Positions 35,306 to 45,157 of a stretch of 49,434 nt of DNA are shown here, piece after piece. Position 1 is the first letter of the stretch. Each line of letters starts with the position of its first letter. The notes beneath the pieces were generated by a model. It was not told the origin of the DNA. It ran no database searches and was given only the letters and a program-made list of their open reading frames with translations. The DNA is from Rhodocyclaceae bacterium (GTDB lineage: Bacteria; Pseudomonadota; Gammaproteobacteria; Burkholderiales; Rhodocyclaceae). Both the position numbers and the translations under genes were made by a program. The stretch spans positions 1 to 49,434 of the forward strand of contig JAOADW010000027.1 of the NCBI GenBank assembly GCA_026417115.1. Direction: 5' to 3'.

Positions 35306-37483
35306 TCATCGCCGCACTTCGACGACGCCGGGCACCTCGCCGATGAGCTTAGCGACGCGTGCAAGCTGGGCGGCATCATTGAGTTCGAGCGTAAACCGCA
35401 TGCGGGCAATGCCGTTTCGCGTCACTGTGTTGACCGCCACCACATTGATGCGCTCCTTGGTGAGCAACTCGGAAATGTCGCGCAAAAGCCCCTGGCGATC
35501 GTTGGCTTCGAGCGCCAGATCGCTCACAAAGCGCCCTGAGGTCTGCTCGCTCCAGGCAGCCTCGATCACGCGTTCGGGATAACGCCGCGCCATTTGGCGG
35601 AAATTCGCACACTCGATGCGATGTACCGAAACCCCTTTGCCGCGTGTAACGAAGCCGCCAATGGCGTCGAAAGGAACGGGCTTACAGCAGCGCGCGAGTT
35701 GTGTGAGCAAGTTGTCGACGCCGACGACGAGGATCTGGCCGCCTTGGGCGGGTCTTGCCGCGCGCGTGAGGATCTCTTCGGGCGCGGCGGGCGCGTGGCG
35801 CTGCAGGGCTTGGCGCAGGGCGTGCGCGCCGATCTCATTGCGAGCGGCGGCGAGAAACAAAGCATCCACGCTTTTACAACCGAGCTTCTGGGCGAGCTCT
35901 TCGAGATTGGCGCCGGCGCAGCCCATGCGTTCGAGCTCCTTCGTGAGCCAAAGCCGCCCTTGCGCGAGTGATTCTTGCTCTTCGAGACGCGCAAACCACG
36001 CCTTGACCTTTTGCCGTGCGCGCGAGGAATGCAGATAGCCCGGGGCAAGCCAGTCGCGCGAAGGCCCACCGCTTTTCGCGGCGATGATTTCGACCTTTTG
36101 TCCGCTCTTCAGGGGGGTGTTGAGCGGCACGAGCTGGCCGTCCACTTTTGCGCCGCGACAGCGATGGCCAAGATCGCTATGGATCCGATAAGCGAAATCG
36201 AGCGGCGTGGAGCCCGCCGGTAGGTCGATGACCTTACCTGCCGGGGTGACGACATAAATCGTATCGTCGAGGGCTGCCCGTTTCATCTGTTCGACCCAGG
36301 CTGCCGAGTCGGCGATTTCGTCGCGCCAGGAAAGCAGCTCTCGCAGCCAGGCGATTTTTTCGTCGTAAGCGGAATTCGCTTTGGCGCCGCTGCCCGCCTC
36401 CTTGTAACGCCAGTGAGCGGCAATCCCGAGCTCGGCATGCCGATGCATTTCGTGCGTGCGAATCTGCACTTCCAAGGGTTTGCCGTCTTCGACGATCACG
36501 GCCGTATGCAACGAGCGATAGAAATTGCCTTTCGGATGCGAGATGTAATCGTCGAATTCTCCGTGGATCGGCTGCCAGAGCGCATGCACCACCCCCAAAG
36601 CCGCATAGCAGTCCTTGACTTCCCCGACGATGATGCGCAGCGCGCGTACGTCATAGACCTCCTCGAACGAAAGGTTTTTCTGCCGCATCTTGTTCCAGAT
36701 GCTATAGATGTGTTTGGGGCGCCCGTAGACCTCGGCATTTTCGATTCCCGCCTGCGCGAGTTCTTCTTTGAGCCGTGTGATCGCTGCAGCGATGAAAGCC
36801 TCGCGCTCCAGACGCCGCTCGTCGAGTCGTTTCGCGATCATCTTGTAGGTGTCTGGATCGGTGAAACGAAACGCGAGATCTTCGATTTCCCACTTGATTT
36901 GCCAGATGCCGAGCCGATTGGCAAGCGGCGCATAAATCGCCAGGCTTTCTCGGGCGATGTCGGCGCGTTCTGGGGTAGCGTGCTCTGCCAGCCACCGCAA
37001 GGTCTGCGTACGTGAGGCGAGCCTCAGCAACACCACGCGTACATCGGCAGCCATCGCGAGGATCATCTTGCGCAGGATTTCGGTCTGAGCCAAGACGTCT
37101 GACTTGCCTGTGACGGTCGCGAGCGTCAGCGGACGCAACGATTTCAGACGCGCCAAGCCTGCAATGAGCTCTGCGACGGCTTTGCCCCATTGCTTCGACA
37201 ACGTTGCCTCGGCATCGGCAAGGAAATCGAAAGCAGCAAACAACAGCGCAGCAACCCGGCTGTCGGCATCGAGATCGACGCCGGCAAGGATCAAGGCCAT
37301 GCCTAGGCCATGTGCGAAGGTCGTCTCGCCGGTGCCGAGTTTGGCGTCGCCATACAGCTCGCTCGCCCATTGCGCACAGGATAAAAGCCGTTGTCCTTCG
37401 CTTGCGGGCAATCCATGAATCAGGCGCTCGAGTGTCGCGGTATCGACTCCCTGAGAAGGCAACGCATGAACGACGGATACCAT
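35306..37483 (-). CDS. relA: (p)ppGpp synthetase RelA, monofunctional
   Basis: RelA makes (p)ppGpp from GTP and ATP on ribosomes with uncharged tRNA. The 725 residues have a degenerate hydrolase domain (the HD motif is replaced; LLFAAFDFLADAEATLS), the synthetase with IYSIWNKMRQKNLSFEEVYD, whose acidic motif is the RelA form rather than the SpoT Arg/Lys form, a TGS domain (DDTIYVVTPAGKVIDLPAGS), the Cys-rich segment ARCCKPVPFDAIGGFVTRGK and a C-terminal ACT domain. A separate SpoT is expected elsewhere for hydrolysis. It is divergent from the Lon-like gene by 71 bases. Confidence 0.94.
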   Translation of the reverse strand: MVSVVHALPSQGVDTATLERLIHGLPASEGQRLLSCAQWASELYGDAKLGTGETTFAHGLGMALILAGVDLDADSRVAALLFAAFDFLADAEATLSKQWGKAVAELIAGLARLKSLRPLTLATVTGKSDVLAQTEILRKMILAMAADVRVVLLRLASRTQTLRWLAEHATPERADIARESLAIYAPLANRLGIWQIKWEIEDLAFRFTDPDTYKMIAKRLDERRLEREAFIAAAITRLKEELAQAGIENAEVYGRPKHIYSIWNKMRQKNLSFEEVYDVRALRIIVGEVKDCYAALGVVHALWQPIHGEFDDYISHPKGNFYRSLHTAVIVEDGKPLEVQIRTHEMHRHAELGIAAHWRYKEAGSGAKANSAYDEKIAWLRELLSWRDEIADSAAWVEQMKRAALDDTIYVVTPAGKVIDLPAGSTPLDFAYRIHSDLGHRCRGAKVDGQLVPLNTPLKSGQKVEIIAAKSGGPSRDWLAPGYLHSSRARQKVKAWFARLEEQESLAQGRLWLTKELERMGCAGANLEELAQKLGCKSVDALFLAAARNEIGAHALRQALQRHAPAAPEEILTRAARPAQGGQILVVGVDNLLTQLARCCKPVPFDAIGGFVTRGKGVSVHRIECANFRQMARRYPERVIEAAWSEQTSGRFVSDLALEANDRQGLLRDISELLTKERINVVAVNTVTRNGIARMRFTLELNDAAQLARVAKLIGEVPGVVEVRR

Positions 37484-37554
37484 AGAATCTCCGAGCGCCG
37501 ACTAGAATCGACGCATTCTAATTCTTCCCTTTCGCACGAAAAGAAAAACGCCCC

Positions 37555-39978
37555 ATGGCCCTACCCGCACCTTTACCGCCAGAAGCCCTGGCCACCCATT
37601 GCGACCCTGCTTCTTTGCCTTTCGACGATACCAGCGCTTTGCCCACGTGCGCGCCGATGGATGTCCATCCGCGCGCCATCGAAGCGGCACGACTTGGCCT
37701 CGCCATCGGCAAGCCGGGCTATAACATCTTCATGCTCGGGGAGGCAGGCTCCGGCCGGCGCGCCCTCATCGAGAGATTGCTCGAAAAATACCGCAATACC
37801 GGTGCGCTTCCCGACGATTGGTGCTACGTCTTCAATTTCAATGCTGCCGCCAAGCCGAGACTCTTGCGCCTCCCTTGCGGCCGAGGCGTCCAGCTCCGCG
37901 ACGACATGCAGCGTTTCGTCGAAGACGTAGGCCCGGCAATTTCCGCCGCATTCGAAAGCGACGACTATCGTCGCCGCATCGAATCCATCCAAGCCGAAGA
38001 AAAACAACGCGAAGACGCTGCCCTGCGGCAACTGGGCCATGAAGCCGTGCAACAAGGGATCGCGTTGCTCCGCACGCCCCAGGGCTTCATGTTCGCGCCT
38101 CTGAAAACGCCGGACGAGACCTACTCTTCGGAAGAATTCGCCGAGCTGCCCGAAGAACAGCAGCAGGCGCTCGGCCAAAAGATGGAGGCCTTCCACCAGC
38201 GTCTGCATGACTTGATGCACCAGTTTCCTCATTGGCGGCGTGAGATGCTCAATCGCATCCGCGCCGTCAACCGCGAAGTGCTGAAACTCGCCGTCGGTCA
38301 TTTGATCGAGGAATTGCGACCCCGTTACGCCGATCTTCCGGACGTCCAAAGCCATTTGGACGCCGTGCTCAAAGACATCGTCGAGAGCGGCGAAGCATGG
38401 CGCGAAGGCGCCAGAAGCGAAGAGGAACTCGAACCGGGAACGTTTCCGAGTGGATTTTCACTTCATCGCTATCTCGTCAACCTGCTCGTCAGCCATGCCG
38501 AGCAGTGTGGCCGTCCCATAGTGATCGAGAACCATCCCACGGTGCAAAATCTCGTCGGCCGCATCGATCACCTTGTCCATATGGGCACGCTGGTCACCAA
38601 CTTCACGCTCATCAAGGCGGGGGCGTTGCACCGTGCCAATGGAGGTTTCCTCGTGCTCGATGCGCTCAAGGTGCTCTCCCAGCCCTATGCCTGGGAAGCC
38701 CTCAAGCGCGCATTGAAAACCCGCGAGATACGCATCGAATCGCTCGCCGAACTCCTCGGGCTCGCGAGCGCCATGCAGATGGAGCCCGAACCTGCGCCGC
38801 TGGACGTCAAAGTCGTGTTGATCGGAGACCGCCTGCTCTACTATCTCCTCGCGGAATACGATCCGGATTTTCCCGAACTCTTCAAGATCAATGCCGACCT
38901 CGACAGCGAGATGCCGCGTACCGCCGAAAACATGGCGACCTACGCGCAGCTTTTAGCAAGCCTTGCCCATCGCAGTGGTTTGCTTCCCCTCTCGGCGCAT
39001 GCCGTCGCCAAACTGATCGACCATGCGGCGCGGTTGGCAGGTGACGCCGAGCGCTTGACGATGCGTACGCGTCCGCTCGAAGACCTGATGGTCGAAGCCG
39101 ATCACCATGCGCGCGGGGAAAACGCGGCGCGGATCGAAAGCCGCCATGTCGCAATCGCCATCGAGGGCTTTTATCGCCGGCATGAACGCTTGCGCAAACG
39201 CTATCAGGAAGAAATCCTCCGGGGACAATTATTGATCGCGACCGAAGGGCTTCATGTCGGTCAAATCAACGGCTTGGCGGTGATCACCTTGCCCGCTGCG
39301 AGCTTTGCGCACCCCGTCCGCATCACGGCGACGGTACGCATGGGAGAAGGCGAAATCATCGACATCGAACGTGAAGTCGAGCTCGGCGGCCCGATCCACT
39401 CGAAAGGCGTCTTGATCCTCTCCTCGTTCCTCGCCGCGCGCTATGGGTGGGCGACGCCGCTGTCGCTCAAAGCGAGCCTCGTTTTCGAACAATCCTATGG
39501 GGGCGTCGAAGGCGATAGCGCTTCTTTGGCCGAGCTTGCCGCGCTCTTGTCCGCGCTCTCGGGCATTCCCATCAAACAAGCGCTGGCTGTGACCGGTTCG
39601 GTCAATCAATTCGGCGTCGTGCAGCCCATCGGGGGCGTCAATGAGAAAATCGAGGGGTTCTTCGAGATCTGCGCCGCACGCGGGCTGACTGGCGAACATG
39701 GCGTGATCATTCCAAAGGCAAATGTCTGCCACCTGATGCTGCGGTCGGAAATCCTCGAAGCCGTGCGTGCAGGACGTTTCCACATCTGGGCCGTGGAGAA
39801 CGTCGATCAGGCGCTCGAACTCTTGACCGGGGTGCCGGCCGGCGAACCCGACGAGCAAGGCAATCTGCCGGAGGGCAGCCTCAATTATCAAGTCGCCCTG
39901 CAACTTGCGACTTTCGCCGAGCTACGGCAAGAATATGGTCAGCCGAAACGACGGACAAAACGCAAAAAGAAGGCATGA
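37555..39978 (+). CDS. Lon-like ATP-dependent protease (YcbZ/LonC group)
   Basis: The 807 residues have an AAA+ part and a C-terminal Lon protease domain. The P-loop reads GEAGSGRRALIE, with Arg where Lys is normally found, so nucleotide hydrolysis may be weak or absent, as in some members of this group. The protease dyad is clear: Ser655 in GVEGDSASLAELAAL and Lys698 in QPIGGVNEKIEGF, 43 residues apart as in Lon. The C-terminus is highly basic (KRRTKRKKKA). It lacks the N-terminal LAN domain of true Lon. The substrate is unknown; the gene stands alone. Confidence 0.9.
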   Translation: MALPAPLPPEALATHCDPASLPFDDTSALPTCAPMDVHPRAIEAARLGLAIGKPGYNIFMLGEAGSGRRALIERLLEKYRNTGALPDDWCYVFNFNAAAKPRLLRLPCGRGVQLRDDMQRFVEDVGPAISAAFESDDYRRRIESIQAEEKQREDAALRQLGHEAVQQGIALLRTPQGFMFAPLKTPDETYSSEEFAELPEEQQQALGQKMEAFHQRLHDLMHQFPHWRREMLNRIRAVNREVLKLAVGHLIEELRPRYADLPDVQSHLDAVLKDIVESGEAWREGARSEEELEPGTFPSGFSLHRYLVNLLVSHAEQCGRPIVIENHPTVQNLVGRIDHLVHMGTLVTNFTLIKAGALHRANGGFLVLDALKVLSQPYAWEALKRALKTREIRIESLAELLGLASAMQMEPEPAPLDVKVVLIGDRLLYYLLAEYDPDFPELFKINADLDSEMPRTAENMATYAQLLASLAHRSGLLPLSAHAVAKLIDHAARLAGDAERLTMRTRPLEDLMVEADHHARGENAARIESRHVAIAIEGFYRRHERLRKRYQEEILRGQLLIATEGLHVGQINGLAVITLPAASFAHPVRITATVRMGEGEIIDIEREVELGGPIHSKGVLILSSFLAARYGWATPLSLKASLVFEQSYGGVEGDSASLAELAALLSALSGIPIKQALAVTGSVNQFGVVQPIGGVNEKIEGFFEICAARGLTGEHGVIIPKANVCHLMLRSEILEAVRAGRFHIWAVENVDQALELLTGVPAGEPDEQGNLPEGSLNYQVALQLATFAELRQEYGQPKRRTKRKKKA

Positions 39979-40019
39979 ATTGGCCTGGGCTTCTTGACCC
40001 AAGCCGTCCTCCCCTCCCC

Positions 40020-40037
40020 GCCTTCCGCGTAGAAGGC
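40020..40037. terminator. Hairpin between the converging Lon-like gene and purL
   Basis: GCCTTC-CGCGTA-GAAGGC, six-base arms, lies in the 84-base convergent gap. A weaker stem begins near 39982 (GGCCTGGG / CCCAAGCC). No U tract follows either, so termination there is uncertain. Confidence 0.4.
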
Positions 40038-40062
40038 AATCGCAGCTTCACTGTGAGGTTCG

Positions 40063-43000
40063 TCACCCCACCCAACGCCGTGCGTTGCGAAACATCTCGA
40101 GCCACGGGGAATCCTCGCCCCAACCGGCGGGATGCCAGCTCCATTGCACGGTGCGAAAGAGCCGTTCCGGATGCGGCATCATGATCGTCACGCGTCCATC
40201 GCGCGTGGTGACGCCGGCAATGCCCTCCGGCGAGCCATTGGGGTTGTCGGGATAGCGCGTCGCGATCTGCCCCCGATGATCGATGTAACGCAGCGCAATG
40301 GGCGCTCGTTGCTCGCGAGCAAAGACGGCGCGCCCTTCCCCATGGGAGACGACGACCGGCAAGCGTGATCCTGCCATCCCCGTGAAGAAGATCGACGGCG
40401 AATCCGGGATTTCGCTCATCACGAAGCGCGCCTCGAAGCGTTCGGAACGGTTGTGCTGGAAAATGGGCCAGTCCTCGGCGCCAGGAATGATCTCGGAGAG
40501 ATGCGCCATCATCTGACAGCCGTTGCAGACACCGAGCGCAAAGGTGTCGGGGCGCGAGAAAAAGGCGGCGAAGGTTTCTTTGAGCTCGGGGTGGAACAAA
40601 ATGGTCTTCGCCCAGCCTTGACCCGCGCCGAGCACATCGCCATAGGAAAAGCCGCCGCATGCTGCCAACCCCTTGAATGCCTCGAGTCGGCATCGACCCG
40701 CCAAGAGGTCGGACATGTGCACGTCGACGCACTCGAAACCTGCGCGATCGAAAGCGGCGGCCATCTCGGTCTCGCCATTGACGCCTTGTTCGCGCAGGAT
40801 CGCAATCTTAGGGCGTGCGCCGCCATTGACCATGGGCGCCGGATAAGGAAAGGTAAGCGCGACCGATAAGCCGGGATCGTCCACATCGAGAATGGCGTCG
40901 AATTCCTCTTGGGCGCAGTCTGGATCATCGCGCAAGCGCGCAATGCGATAGCTCACCTCGCTCCAAGCGCGTTGGAGATCGATGCGGCGCGCCGAAAACA
41001 CAGGCTTTGCATTGCGCCAGAGGCGGATCTCATCGTCAGCGTTGAGATGGCCGATGACATGGCTGCAATGTCCTAGCCCATGGGCGCGCAAGACCTGCAT
41101 CACCTCGCCGCGATCGGCGCGACGGATCTGCAAGACGGCGCCGAGCTCCTCGTTGAAAAGGGCGGCAAGCAAGCGCTCTTGCGCCCGTGCGGACAGGGTT
41201 TCCGGAGCGCGCTCCAGACCGTCTACATCATTCATCCATTCATCGTAACAAAGCGTATCGAGATGGAGGGAGACGCCCAGATGCGACGCAAAGCTCATCT
41301 CGCAGATCGTGGCGAACAAACCGCCGTCGGAACGATCATGGTAGGCGAGGATCTTGGGCCGCAAAGTCTGGATGGCCGCGAAAAATGCGCGCAGGAGATC
41401 GGCGTCGGCATCGGGCGGAACATCGCCAATGCAACCATAGACATATGCCAATGCAGAACCCCCGAGCCGATTGCGCCCCTCTCCCAAATCGATCAGGATC
41501 AGCTCCGTCTCGCCCTCCTCATCGGACGCCAACACAGGCGTGAGCGTCTGACGCACATCGGCGCAGGGCGCGAAGGCCGTCACGATCAGAGACAGCGGCG
41601 CAACCACTTCCTTGTCCTGGCCGTTTTCCTGCCAGCGGGTCTTCATGGACAAAGAATCCTTGCCCACGGGAATGGAAATACCCAGACTCGGGCAAAATTC
41701 GAGCGCCACGGCCTTGACCGTGTCGAACAACGCCGCATCTTCGCTACCATGTCCGGCGGCTGCCATCCAATTGGCGGACAACTTGACTCGAGAAAGCCCC
41801 TCGATCTTAGCCGCGACAAGATTGGTGAGCGCCTCTCCAATCGCCATACGGCCCGACGCTGGCGCATCGAGCAAAGCTATGGGCGTGCGTTCGCCGAGCG
41901 CGAAACACTCGCCGAAATAGCCTTGAAATCCCATCGTCGTGACAGCCACATCGGCCACCGGAGTTTGCCAACGGCCAACACATTGATCGCGCGCCGTAAG
42001 CCCTCCTACGGTGCGATCGCCGATGGTGATCAGAAAATTCTTGTTGGCGACCGTCGGCAATCGCAACACCCGATAGGCCGCCTCGGCGAAATCGATGGCG
42101 GCAAGATCGAGCGCAACCCCTGAGGTTTTCAGGCGCGTGGCTATACGCTGCATGCGGGGGGGCTTGCCAAGCAGGACTTCCATCGGCAAATCCACGGGAC
42201 GATCGTGAAAAATCGCATCTTCGACGACCAAGCGACGTTCCTCGGTCGCCTTGCCGAGCACTGCGAAAGGACAACGCTCACGTGCACAAAGGGCAGCGAA
42301 TTCGGGAAGCCGTTCGGGGGCAATGGCGAGGACGTATCGCTCTTGCGCCTCGTTGCACCAAATTTCGAGCGGGCTCATTCCAGGCTCTTCGACCGGAATT
42401 GCCCGCAGGTCGAACCAACCTCCTCGACCAGCGTCATGAGCAAGCTCCGGCATGGCGTTGGACAGGCCGCCGGCGCCGACGTCGTGGATCGCCAAGATGG
42501 GGTTGTCCTTGCCCAACTGCCAGCAACGATCGATCACCTCTTGGGCGCGTCGCTGCATTTCCGGGTTCCCTCGTTGCACGGAAGCATAATCGAGTTCTGC
42601 GGCATTCGCGCCGGTAGCCATCGAAGAAGCCGCTCCTCCGCCCAAACCGATCAACATTCCCGGCCCGCCCAATTGGACCAACAACGTCCCCGCCGGAAAT
42701 TTGATCTTGCCGACGCAAGCAGCGTCGATGTTGCCAATGCCGCCGGCGATCATGATCGGCTTGTGATAACCACGCACCTGTGCGCCGACTTCGAGTTCGA
42801 AGCTGCGGAAATATCCAGCCAGATTGGGCCGTCCAAACTCGTTGTTGAAGGCCGCTGCGCCCAACGGCCCATCGATCATGATCTCCAAGGCCGAAGCGAT
42901 ACGCCCGGGTTTTCCATGGCAAGCTTCCCACGGCTGTGCGAATTCGGGCAGGTGGAGATTGGAAACAGAAAAACCGCAGAGTCCGGCCTTGGGTTTTGCT

Positions 43001-43953
43001 CCCCTTCCTGTGGCGCCTTCATCGCGAATCTCGCCACCGGCGCCTGTTGCCGCGCCCGGAAATGGCGAAATCGCCGTCGGGTGGTTGTGGGTCTCGACCT
43101 TGGCCAGGATATGGGTACGCTGCTCGACATAACCATAGCGCCCCTCGCGGTCCGGATAAAACCGCTGCACGACCGCCCCTTCGATCACCGCCGCATTATC
43201 GGCATAAGCGACGAGGGTCCCTTCGGGATGCGCCTCATGCGTCTTGCGGATCATCTGGAAAAGCGACAAAGGCTCTTCTACCCCGTCGACGACCCATGCC
43301 GCATTGAAGATTTTGTGGCGACAATGCTCGGAGTTCGCTTGGGCGAACATCATCAACTCGACATCGGTCGGATCACGCTCCAAACGCTGATAATTGTCGA
43401 GCAGATAATCGATTTCCTCCTCGGATAGCGCCAGTCCCAGTGCTGTATTGGCGGCAACGAGCGCAGCGCGCCCGTGGGCCAAGACAGGTATCCTCGCCAG
43501 GGGTTGCGGGGAAACATGATGAAACAGCGCATCGGCCGCATCGATCGTGTCGAGCACCGATTCCGTCATGCGGTCATGGAGTCTGCTTGCCAACGCCGAT
43601 CGCGCCTCCGCAGAGAGCGAATCGCGGAAATGATAGGCGATGCCCCGCTCGATGCGGACGATCTCATCGAAGCCGCAATTGCGCGCAATATCGGTGGCTT
43701 TCGATGCCCAGGGAGAGATCGTGCCCAAGCGCGGGGTGACCAAGATCAGCGTGCCCTCTTGCACTATGCCTGGATCCGTCTGCGCCCCCAGCAAGGCCGC
43801 AAGGCGCTCCAAGCGTTGCGGATCGAAAGGGGAAGTTGCTTCGACGAAATACCAGTGCTCTGCCCTCAGCGAAAGGCCGAGAGAGCGTTCGAGACGCGCC
43901 AGGCGTGCAGGCGTCAGCGCAGGACCGCCGCGGAGTTTCAAGATTATCGACAT
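40063..43953 (-). CDS. purL: Phosphoribosylformylglycinamidine synthase
   Basis: PurL converts FGAR to FGAM in purine synthesis using glutamine. The 1296 residues are the single-chain gammaproteobacterial/betaproteobacterial type: an N-terminal PurS-like region, the FGAM synthetase domain with [31 protein letters not shown] and [11 protein letters not shown], and a C-terminal glutaminase with Cys in [17 protein letters not shown] and MPHPERLFR near the end. The start at 43953 gives the expected N-terminus. It lies divergent from the IclR gene across a 318-base gap. Confidence 0.97.
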   Translation of the reverse strand: MSIILKLRGGPALTPARLARLERSLGLSLRAEHWYFVEATSPFDPQRLERLAALLGAQTDPGIVQEGTLILVTPRLGTISPWASKATDIARNCGFDEIVRIERGIAYHFRDSLSAEARSALASRLHDRMTESVLDTIDAADALFHHVSPQPLARIPVLAHGRAALVAANTALGLALSEEEIDYLLDNYQRLERDPTDVELMMFAQANSEHCRHKIFNAAWVVDGVEEPLSLFQMIRKTHEAHPEGTLVAYADNAAVIEGAVVQRFYPDREGRYGYVEQRTHILAKVETHNHPTAISPFPGAATGAGGEIRDEGATGRGAKPKAGLCGFSVSNLHLPEFAQPWEACHGKPGRIASALEIMIDGPLGAAAFNNEFGRPNLAGYFRSFELEVGAQVRGYHKPIMIAGGIGNIDAACVGKIKFPAGTLLVQLGGPGMLIGLGGGAASSMATGANAAELDYASVQRGNPEMQRRAQEVIDRCWQLGKDNPILAIHDVGAGGLSNAMPELAHDAGRGGWFDLRAIPVEEPGMSPLEIWCNEAQERYVLAIAPERLPEFAALCARERCPFAVLGKATEERRLVVEDAIFHDRPVDLPMEVLLGKPPRMQRIATRLKTSGVALDLAAIDFAEAAYRVLRLPTVANKNFLITIGDRTVGGLTARDQCVGRWQTPVADVAVTTMGFQGYFGECFALGERTPIALLDAPASGRMAIGEALTNLVAAKIEGLSRVKLSANWMAAAGHGSEDAALFDTVKAVALEFCPSLGISIPVGKDSLSMKTRWQENGQDKEVVAPLSLIVTAFAPCADVRQTLTPVLASDEEGETELILIDLGEGRNRLGGSALAYVYGCIGDVPPDADADLLRAFFAAIQTLRPKILAYHDRSDGGLFATICEMSFASHLGVSLHLDTLCYDEWMNDVDGLERAPETLSARAQERLLAALFNEELGAVLQIRRADRGEVMQVLRAHGLGHCSHVIGHLNADDEIRLWRNAKPVFSARRIDLQRAWSEVSYRIARLRDDPDCAQEEFDAILDVDDPGLSVALTFPYPAPMVNGGARPKIAILREQGVNGETEMAAAFDRAGFECVDVHMSDLLAGRCRLEAFKGLAACGGFSYGDVLGAGQGWAKTILFHPELKETFAAFFSRPDTFALGVCNGCQMMAHLSEIIPGAEDWPIFQHNRSERFEARFVMSEIPDSPSIFFTGMAGSRLPVVVSHGEGRAVFAREQRAPIALRYIDHRGQIATRYPDNPNGSPEGIAGVTTRDGRVTIMMPHPERLFRTVQWSWHPAGWGEDSPWLEMFRNARRWVG

Positions 43954-44271
43954 GGTGGTCAGGAAGGAAAATGCGTGCAGGATTATAGCCGTGCTCGTCC
44001 GCTATCCGCCTACTCGACCTCAAGACCATTCATGAAAATCAATTGGTTATGCTGGCTGGCAGAAGAGAGTCCATTCACGCAGGCTCCCCAGGCATAAAAG
44101 CACAAGGAATCATGCAGAAAAGGGGAAACAAAAATGCACGCACCTATGCAGAGCATGCTTGTTTCAAGAATGGAAGATCGCATTGTTCACCATTCTGAAC
44201 GCCATACTTGATTTCGAACAAGAAAGGGCATAAAGTTGAAGACAAAGAATGACCAGAGAGGAGCGGGGATT
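43954..44271. other. Intergenic region between purL and the IclR regulator gene
   Basis: This 318-base stretch holds an IclR-style operator at 44185-44200 and an unassigned 25-codon frame (44134-44211) with AAGGGGA seven bases before its ATG. A second 21-codon frame runs at 44032-44097. Neither encodes a recognised product. No clear sigma-70 promoter could be fixed for either flanking gene. Confidence 0.45.
44185..44200. promoter_or_regulatory. Candidate IclR operator
   Basis: GTTCA-N6-TGAAC is an inverted repeat 71 bases upstream of the chosen iclR-family start. Spacing and sequence resemble IclR-family operators, which often lie next to the regulator's own gene. It suggests autoregulation, but binding is not shown. 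Confidence 0.5.
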
Positions 44272-45060
44272 GTGAGGAAGCCGCTGGCACGTGAGTTGCC
44301 TAAAGCTGCGGTGCCTTCCGTCTTGAGAGCAGCGCGTGTGCTCGATGAACTCGCTGCCAGCGGCATTGCCTTGACCCTCGGCGAGCTAGCCGGCCGATTG
44401 CGCCTACCCAAAAGTTCAACGCTGGGGCTCTGCACGAGTTTGACTCTCTGCGGCTTGCTGAAGCGCAACGACGACGGCAGCTACCAACTTGGCGCGCATT
44501 TGGTCGATCTTGCCTACGCCTACCTCTCCCGAACCTCACTGGCACGAGAATTTGAACAAGCCCTCGCCGAACACCCCGAGCTCGTCGAAGAGGGGGCTGT
44601 CCTTGCGGTCCGGGATGGCCGTGAAGTGGTTTATGTCGCCTATCGCAGCGGAACCCAACCGCTGGGCGTCAATTACCGCATCGGTTTGCGACTTCCTGCC
44701 CACTGCACCGCAACAGGAAAGGCTATGCTCAGCACCTTGAGCGATACCGAGATACGGACATTGTTCCGTGGCCATGGGTTGAGTTGTCTTACCCCTCGCA
44801 CGCATCGCACGTTGAAGTCGCTGTTAGCCGATCTCGCAGACACTCGAGCACGCGGGTATGCCATCGACGACGAAGAAACCCGTGAAGGCATGATCTGCAT
44901 TGGTGTTCCGATCATCGATCCTCAAAGCAGTCAAGCCATTGCAGCCGTCGCAGTCAGCATGCTCAAGGGGGGGGTCACCGCATCGCGACAAAAACAGCTC
45001 ATACAGACTTTGCAGGAGCTAGCCCGCCTCCTGCTCCATCGTATCGTCATGCTACGATGA
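44272..45060 (+). CDS. IclR-family transcriptional regulator
   Basis: The 262 residues from GTG 44272 begin with an IclR winged helix (AVPSVLRAARVLDELAASGI, LRLPKSSTLGLCTSL), followed by the GAF-like effector domain with LPAHCTATGKAML, the conserved LTPRTHRTL region and GMICIGVPI. AGAGGAG lies eight bases upstream of this GTG; a TTG at 44236 would add 12 residues. IclR members control aromatic, acid or amide catabolism. It sits just ahead of a TRAP transporter and an amidase on the same strand, which it presumably controls. Confidence 0.87.
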   Translation: MRKPLARELPKAAVPSVLRAARVLDELAASGIALTLGELAGRLRLPKSSTLGLCTSLTLCGLLKRNDDGSYQLGAHLVDLAYAYLSRTSLAREFEQALAEHPELVEEGAVLAVRDGREVVYVAYRSGTQPLGVNYRIGLRLPAHCTATGKAMLSTLSDTEIRTLFRGHGLSCLTPRTHRTLKSLLADLADTRARGYAIDDEETREGMICIGVPIIDPQSSQAIAAVAVSMLKGGVTASRQKQLIQTLQELARLLLHRIVMLR

Positions 45061-45117
45061 TTTCTGCGGGCTGAGCATACGGCGATCGTCAAGGCGAAAG
45101 CCGATCATGTCCAACGG

Positions 45118-45135
45118 CGAAGCGATGTCGCTTCG
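45118..45135 (+). promoter_or_regulatory. Inverted repeat in the dctP leader
   Basis: CGAAGCGA-TG-TCGCTTCG, eight-base arms, lies 22 bases before the dctP start and just ahead of its GAGGAGG ribosome site. It could be an operator for the IclR protein or a leader stem that affects translation. The 97-base gap between iclR and dctP holds no other signal. Confidence 0.5.
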
Positions 45136-45157
45136 TTCATTCGAGGAGGAGTCAAAG

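Noticed and set aside
41080..43428. Two plus-strand frames of 347 and 407 codons inside purL
   Set aside because: Antisense to conserved PurL domains, with no independent evidence.
44032..44097. 21-codon frame downstream of purL's start region
   Set aside because: No ribosome site, no conserved-looking product, and such short frames are expected by chance.
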